From contig JAQXZK010000153.1 in NCBI GenBank assembly GCA_029227175.1, positions 1-60,441 on the forward strand: a stretch of 60,441 bases of DNA, written 5' to 3'. How positions within the stretch are numbered: position 1 is the stretch's first letter; every line of letters begins with the position of its first letter. The notes under the pieces were generated by a model. It ran no database searches. It saw only the letters and a list, made by a program, of their open reading frames with translations, and was not told where the DNA came from. The DNA comes from Bacteroidales bacterium (GTDB taxonomy: Bacteria > Bacteroidota > Bacteroidia > Bacteroidales > Bacteroidaceae). Below, in pieces: positions 56,591-60,441 of this stretch. The position numbers were made by a program, and so were the translations under genes.

Positions 56591-57322
56591 ATGAAAAAAC
56601 GTAATTTAGTTGGTTTGCTTCTGGGACTGTTTGTCTCATCTGTTTGTATGACGTCATGTGATAATGATGATGATTATGCCATATATCGTCCTACGGCACT
56701 TGTTACTGTATACCCGAAGTCTGCTGATTCATTCGTGATGCAGCTTGATGAGAAGACTGCTTTGATTCCTACGAATATGAAGGCATCTCCGTTTGGTGAA
56801 AAGCATGTGCGTGCTTTGGTGAATTATGAAGACGAATCAGAATTGCAGGTAAGTGATGTGCGTAATGTTCATGTGAACTGGATTGACAGTATCCGTACAA
56901 AGGAACCGGTTCCGACTACCGGTGTAGATGATGCTGAGATTTACGGCAATGACCCTATTGAGATTGTACGCGACTGGGTAACTGTTGCTGAGGATGGTTT
57001 CTTGACTCTCCGTGTGCGTACAAAGTGGGGTAGTGGCAAGATACATTACATCAACCTAATCACTGGTGTGAATAAGGAGAATGAGTATGAGCTCACATTG
57101 AGACATGACGCAAACGGTGATATGTCAGATTTTGTAGGCGATGCGCTCATCGCATTTGACTTGAACGGCCTTTGGGGTGATTTTCAGGATGACATCAAAA
57201 TAAAACTCAACTGGTTGTCGTTCTCCGGAGAGAAGTCTACAGAATTCTCTCTCAAGATGCACCCTACCGATGCGCCTGCTGAGGTGCGTGAACGTCTTCC
57301 GTTGAGCCGTTGTGTGAAGTAA
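56591..57322 (+). CDS. NigD-like lipoprotein
   Basis: 243 residues from the ATG at 56591; the open frame starts at 56516 but the lipoprotein signal (MKKRNLVGLLLGLFVSSVCMTSC, Cys23) fixes the start. The acidic run after the cysteine (DNDDD) is a typical export signal of surface lipoproteins in Bacteroidetes. The body matches the NigD-like family, with a beta-rich N-terminal and a C-terminal domain; the function is unknown beyond a historic link to bacteriocin loci. A hairpin at 57321-57347 ends it. Confidence 0.85.
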   Translation: MKKRNLVGLLLGLFVSSVCMTSCDNDDDYAIYRPTALVTVYPKSADSFVMQLDEKTALIPTNMKASPFGEKHVRALVNYEDESELQVSDVRNVHVNWIDSIRTKEPVPTTGVDDAEIYGNDPIEIVRDWVTVAEDGFLTLRVRTKWGSGKIHYINLITGVNKENEYELTLRHDANGDMSDFVGDALIAFDLNGLWGDFQDDIKIKLNWLSFSGEKSTEFSLKMHPTDAPAEVRERLPLSRCVK

Positions 57323-57347
57323 TTGTGGGGCACATAGCCCTACAATT
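57321..57347 (+). terminator. terminator-like hairpin of the NigD-like gene
   Basis: Stem AATTGTGGGGC (57321-57331) with GCCCTACAATT (57337-57347), loop ACATA. It starts on the stop codon; the T run is short. Confidence 0.6.
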
Positions 57348-57429
57348 CTATTTGCTTGTGATGATTACGATGATTTTCAGTTATATAAGTGCTGGTGTTT
57401 AAACAATAATTAAATGTAATCCAGTCTTG

Positions 57430-57460
57430 TTTGCTTCGGTGGCACGATGTGTTATCTTTG
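57430..57460 (+). promoter_or_regulatory. promoter of the ECF sigma factor gene
   Basis: TTTG at 57430-57433, 19 bases, TATCTTTG at 57453-57460. Both elements and the spacing match the Bacteroidetes consensus, so the gene is probably read by the primary sigma factor rather than only by itself. Confidence 0.78.
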
Positions 57461-57520
57461 TGCAATCTGTTTCGGCACAGGTTGTCGTATTCGCTGTTCT
57501 TACTAGAAAATCAGTCGTAA

Positions 57521-58096
57521 ATGTTCAGTACGTTATTCAAACACGCTACAAGTGAGGAGAAACTCCTCAATGATGTGCAAAGAGGTGATGATTCGGCCAT
57601 GTCGAAACTTTATCACCTCCACGTTCGTTACCTCACGGCACTTTGTTCGCGCTATATCAGCAATGACGAGGATGTAAAGGACGTGTTGCAAGAGTCGTTT
57701 GTGAAAATATTCTCATCCATCCATGATTTTGAATATCGGGGCAAGGGTTCTGTCCGTGCCTGGATGGCAAAAGTGACACTGAATGAGGCATTGAAATTTG
57801 TAAGGCAGAGTCATAATGAAGTCTTTTATGTTGAGATTGATGAGGCTGGTTATGAGGTCGCCGATGAAGAGATGCAAACGGAGGAAATTCCTACCGAAGT
57901 GCTTTACCACTTTATCCGTGAATTGCCGGAGGGTTATCGCACGGTTTTCAATCTCTATGTGGTTGAGGGGAAAAGTCACAAGGAGATTGCAGCCTTGCTC
58001 AATGTCAAGGAAAACACCTCTGCAACTCAGTTCCGCAAGGCTAAAATGATGCTTGCGCAGAAAATAAAACAGTATAGAAACGACAACTCCATCTGA
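57521..58096 (+). CDS. ECF-type RNA polymerase sigma factor
   Basis: 191 residues. Region 2 (about 25-95, YISNDEDVKDVLQESFVKIFSSIHDF) binds the -10 element; region 4 (about 130-188, ELPEGYRTVFNLYVVEGKSHKEIAALL) is a helix-turn-helix. No regions 1 or 3. The next gene starts two bases after the stop and has an anti-sigma-like layout, so the pair is likely a regulatory unit. Confidence 0.92.
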   Translation: MFSTLFKHATSEEKLLNDVQRGDDSAMSKLYHLHVRYLTALCSRYISNDEDVKDVLQESFVKIFSSIHDFEYRGKGSVRAWMAKVTLNEALKFVRQSHNEVFYVEIDEAGYEVADEEMQTEEIPTEVLYHFIRELPEGYRTVFNLYVVEGKSHKEIAALLNVKENTSATQFRKAKMMLAQKIKQYRNDNSI

Positions 58097-58098
58097 AT

Positions 58099-59352
58099 AT
58101 GAAGAATAATTGGCAAGAAGATATGAGAAACCGCCTCAGTGCCTTTGAACAGGATGCTCCGGAGGAACTTTGGGAGGGGATTCACACTCGCATGAAGGAT
58201 GCCGGTCTGCTTGATACCTCTCGGAAGACTAACAGGCACGTGGTCTTACCGTGGCTGTATTCCTCATTGGGCGCAGTAGCAGCCTGTCTGGCTCTTGTGT
58301 TTATCCTTCGCTCCCTTCGGGATGATTCCCTTTTGCATACGATTCCGGTAGTGGGGAGTTCTGAGAAGGTGGCTATGGTAGAGCCTGCTGTCACTCCCGC
58401 TGAGGGTATGCTTTCTGTCACTTCAATCGAAATGCCTCTTTTGGCTTTGGGAGAAACACCTCAAGAGCATCATGCTGATATCTCCTCCCAGACAACGCCA
58501 ACCGATGAACAGGCTTCATCCGGAGAAGACAAAGAGGTAACACAGGACGAGCAGCCTGTTCGTGTTAAGAAGGAAGAAACCGAATCTCGAGAGGGAGAGC
58601 AGACTCAGTCTCGCAAGACGGGGAAACAGGCTCTTCTTCCCATGGCTCAGGTGCATGGCTCAGGTAAGTCTCCTCGCTGGAGCATCTCTACTTCGGCAAT
58701 GGGTGGCATTGGAGCCAATAGCAGCACACGCTCAGTTGGAGCGGTTGCCACATCTATAGGGGCGGATGCTTCCGGTTGGAATGACAGCCCCATGTTGGGC
58801 ATTGCCACATACAACCAGGGCAAAAAGGTGGTCAAGGAATATCATCATCATTTACCTGTGCGTGTCGGCTTGAACGTGGCCTATACCTTCAATCGCCGTT
58901 TGGGACTTGAAAGCGGATTGACTTACACTCGTCTTACATCAGATATGACAGATGGCACCTCTGAAAATTATCTTGCTGTCGAGCAGCGTCTTGACTATTT
59001 GGGTATTCCTGTAAACTTGAAAATAAAGATGTTATCTTATAGCCGACTTTCGCTCTATGCCACAGCAGGATTGCTTGGAGAGCTGTGTGTATCGGGAAGA
59101 ACGAATAAGGATTATGTAATCAGTGGGAAGATACAGAAGTCAGAAAGTTTCAGGGTTGCCGAACATCCTTTTCAGCTCTCGGCTAATGGTGCTTTGGGTG
59201 TTCAGTTTGATGTCATGAAACGTGTAGGTATCTATGTAGAGCCGGGTTTGAGTTATTATTTTGACGATCGCTCATCGTTAAGTACAATATATAAGGAAAA
59301 ACAACTTAATTTTAACCTCAATCTTGGAGTGCGTTATACCATTCAACGGTAG
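58099..59352 (+). CDS. membrane-anchored protein with C-terminal outer-membrane-barrel-like domain, sigma-factor partner
   Basis: 417 residues, stop TAG. The first 45 residues are acidic and soluble, as in anti-sigma factors (MKNNWQEDMRNRLSAFEQ). One membrane segment (about 50-70) is followed by a low-complexity Glu/Gln/Thr linker to about residue 180. From about 250 the sequence is a beta-barrel-like domain (VGLNVAYTFNRRLGLESGLTY, ending LNLGVRYTIQ). This fusion of an inner-membrane anti-sigma-like part with a barrel-type part is known in Bacteroidetes but mechanistically unclear; it may sense envelope state for the sigma factor. Confidence 0.78.
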   Translation: MKNNWQEDMRNRLSAFEQDAPEELWEGIHTRMKDAGLLDTSRKTNRHVVLPWLYSSLGAVAACLALVFILRSLRDDSLLHTIPVVGSSEKVAMVEPAVTPAEGMLSVTSIEMPLLALGETPQEHHADISSQTTPTDEQASSGEDKEVTQDEQPVRVKKEETESREGEQTQSRKTGKQALLPMAQVHGSGKSPRWSISTSAMGGIGANSSTRSVGAVATSIGADASGWNDSPMLGIATYNQGKKVVKEYHHHLPVRVGLNVAYTFNRRLGLESGLTYTRLTSDMTDGTSENYLAVEQRLDYLGIPVNLKIKMLSYSRLSLYATAGLLGELCVSGRTNKDYVISGKIQKSESFRVAEHPFQLSANGALGVQFDVMKRVGIYVEPGLSYYFDDRSSLSTIYKEKQLNFNLNLGVRYTIQR

Positions 59353-59391
59353 TGATACTTCATGGTTGCACTTTGACTCTATGTCTCTGTA

Positions 59392-59427
59392 AACTCTGCT
59401 CTGCGTTTGTCGTGAGCAGAGTTTTTT
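59392..59427 (+). terminator. terminator of the sigma-factor operon
   Basis: Stem AACTCTGCTC (59392-59401) with GAGCAGAGTT (59414-59423), 12-base loop, T run to 59427. It is 40 bases past the stop. Confidence 0.9.
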
Positions 59428-59447
59428 CTATGTGATTGGACTCCGAT

Positions 59448-59696
59448 TTAGGGGTTAGAAGATTCCTCTTCCGGTAGGATAGGCAGGTTTTTGCTCAGGG
59501 CATTTATGGCGTCCTGTATGGCCGTTTCTGTTGCTTGGCACGTAGTGCAGTACATGCTTCCAAAATTCCCTTTTGATGGTTTGACTGTTATGGCCATGAA
59601 TACATAACCTTTCTCGATGGAGAACTCGCACAGGCAGTCTGTCTGTCTTATAAGCGAGTGACACCAATCTGTCAATATGCGCTCAATGCTCGACAT
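59448..59696 (-). CDS. small protein of unknown function
   Basis: 82 residues from the ATG at 59696; the frame opens at a TTG seven codons earlier. No signal peptide. Four cysteines, two of them in a CTTC pair (GSMYCTTCQATETAIQDAIN near 50), may bind a metal or form a disulfide. A good minus-strand promoter lies just upstream (59733-59761), which supports expression. No family recognised. The T run of the neighbouring terminator does not serve this strand clearly. Confidence 0.6.
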   Translation of the reverse strand: MSSIERILTDWCHSLIRQTDCLCEFSIEKGYVFMAITVKPSKGNFGSMYCTTCQATETAIQDAINALSKNLPILPEEESSNP

Positions 59697-59732
59697 AAAA
59701 GATATTCGATAGTTCAAAAAGCATGTACGCTA

Positions 59733-59761
59733 CAAATATAGTAATTTTTCAAACTGTCAAA
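59733..59761 (-). promoter_or_regulatory. promoter of the small protein gene
   Basis: On the minus strand: TTTG at 59761-59758, a 17-base spacer, TATATTTG at 59740-59733, about 37 bases before the ATG. Slightly short spacing against the 19-base consensus. Confidence 0.55.
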
Positions 59762-59785
59762 ACGATTTGATAGGAATAAGTATCA

Positions 59786-59794
59786 GGGGGGGGG
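59786..59794. repeat. homopolymer run of nine G
   Basis: Nine consecutive G on the plus strand, about 25 bases upstream of the -33 element of the minus-strand promoter at 59733-59761. Confidence 0.9.
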
Positions 59795-59864
59795 TAATTT
59801 CTCTGTTTTCAGTACTTCAAGTGAGTTAAAATGTGATGAATTTGAGTCATTTATAGCCATTCCT

Positions 59865-59913
59865 TACGTGAGTTCGGGATAAGAAATCGTGTAAGTGAAT
59901 GTCAATATTTAAC
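59865..59913 (+). repeat. dispersed 49-base repeat, copy B
   Basis: 44 of 49 bases as in copy A (38326-38374). Its right end overlaps the stop codon of the truncated gene at 59909. Confidence 0.8.
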
Positions 59914-60193
59914 GTAAGTTCGACGAATGATAAAACAAGCAACAATCGCTATGAACACCAAAGACAAAATTACTTGGAGAAGGTCTGCAAAATATCTGCA
60001 CCATCTTCTGCTGGGTGGCGAAATTCTGCCTCTGTGCTACCTGTAGCTCGGTGGCGGGACCGGTAGGCTTGTTCAGGTACTTCTCCAAGTGGATGCGGTT
60101 TGAACTGGAGTTGATGGTGAAGTTTTCGTTGCTGCCGCTACCATACTTTCCTGAGATGCCCTTGATGACATCGATTGGCGTTATACGTGCCAT
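59909..60193 (-). pseudogene. probably truncated gene, Bacteroidales protein of unknown function
   Basis: 94 residues. The first 60 (MARITPIDVIKGISGKYGSG, IHLEKYLNKPTGPATELQVAQRQNF) look like the start of a Bacteroidales family I have seen as longer proteins. After QQKM the sequence changes to Cys/Phe/Ser-rich residues (IFCRPSPSNFVFG...) and stops inside dispersed repeat copy B. This suggests that the 3' part was replaced by inserted DNA with the break near 59990. An intact short gene cannot be excluded. Confidence 0.5.
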
Positions 60194-60288
60194 GGTTGTT
60201 TTTCCTCAAAGCCAGCGCAGAGGTAGAGTCTGCCGACCATTTGTATCCCGTTGAGGACGGTTTTAGAAAACAGTACGCTGATTTCGGG

Positions 60289-60441
60289 GGAGAGTCAAAG
60301 CGACTAAGAGACAAAGAGTCAACAAGTCAACAAGTCGAAGAGCGTTGGCGTTGGCTTACGCTATCGTTATCGCTAACGCTTACAAGCCTCCTCAATGAGT
60401 CCTCATCGCTCCTCATCGCGGAGACTGATGAATACCCGTCC
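60289..60441. repeat. short tandem and inverted repeats at the window edge
   Basis: Contains CAACAAGT twice in tandem (near 60320-60335), an AGCGTT...AACGCT inverted pair (60341-60346 with 60375-60380) and TCCTCATCGC twice in tandem (near 60399-60418). No gene is seen; it continues beyond the window. Confidence 0.5.

Overview
The window looks like chromosomal DNA of a Bacteroidales bacterium, probably Prevotellaceae-like. Support comes from promoters of the Bacteroidetes type (TTTG, 19 bases, TAnnTTTG), Bacteroidetes-only families (NigD-like lipoprotein, MurT/DUF5009, DUF4922, ECF sigma factor paired with a membrane/beta-barrel protein), and start codons mostly without Shine-Dalgarno sequences. 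The division cluster has the order usual in this phylum. The DNPR motif in MurE points to meso-diaminopimelate peptidoglycan. No tRNA or rRNA gene was recognised.

Layout. 1-342: the 3' end of an unidentified gene. 496-957: a small outer-membrane barrel (minus). 1266-2276: asd. 2441-25614: one promoter, then fifteen co-directional genes with gaps of 49 bases or less and five ATGA stop/start overlaps, devoted mainly to peptidoglycan salvage. 25.7-30.1 kb: accessory segment with a BRO-N protein, an exported protein, a 42-base palindromic tandem array, a Ca/Na antiporter and small unknown proteins. 30.2-37.0 kb (minus): a dicarboxylate/amino-acid symporter and a three-gene RND efflux operon, with a divergent AraC regulator at 37.2 kb. 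38.1-38.9 kb: non-coding, with palindromes and dispersed repeats. 38.9-54.4 kb: the dcw cluster rsmH-ftsL-ftsI-murE-mraY-murD-ftsW-murG-murC-ftsQ-ftsA-ftsZ plus yqeY, without mraZ. 54.4-60.4 kb: a GH18 protein, a ThuA-like protein, a NigD-like lipoprotein, an ECF sigma factor with partner protein, and small or truncated genes next to repeats.

How the genes work together. In the salvage operon, exported NamZ-type exo-muramidases, an amidase, a serine hydrolase/SGNH fusion and a GH16 enzyme would degrade wall material outside the cytoplasm. AmpG, an SSS symporter and a MurT-like protein would import products. MurK phosphorylates MurNAc and MurQ splits MurNAc-6-phosphate into GlcNAc-6-phosphate and D-lactate. 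A large FAD/Fe-S D-lactate dehydrogenase could then oxidise the D-lactate. A DUF4922-SpoIID fusion without a signal peptide, a GT2 protein and a metallophosphoesterase/beta-propeller protein are unexplained members. The dcw cluster 13 kb downstream makes the polymer that the salvage operon would recycle.

The two most striking features are murE, split by a single in-frame TAG at codon 79 although TAG is an ordinary stop for several neighbouring genes, and the SpoIID domain that appears to be cytoplasmic inside the salvage operon.
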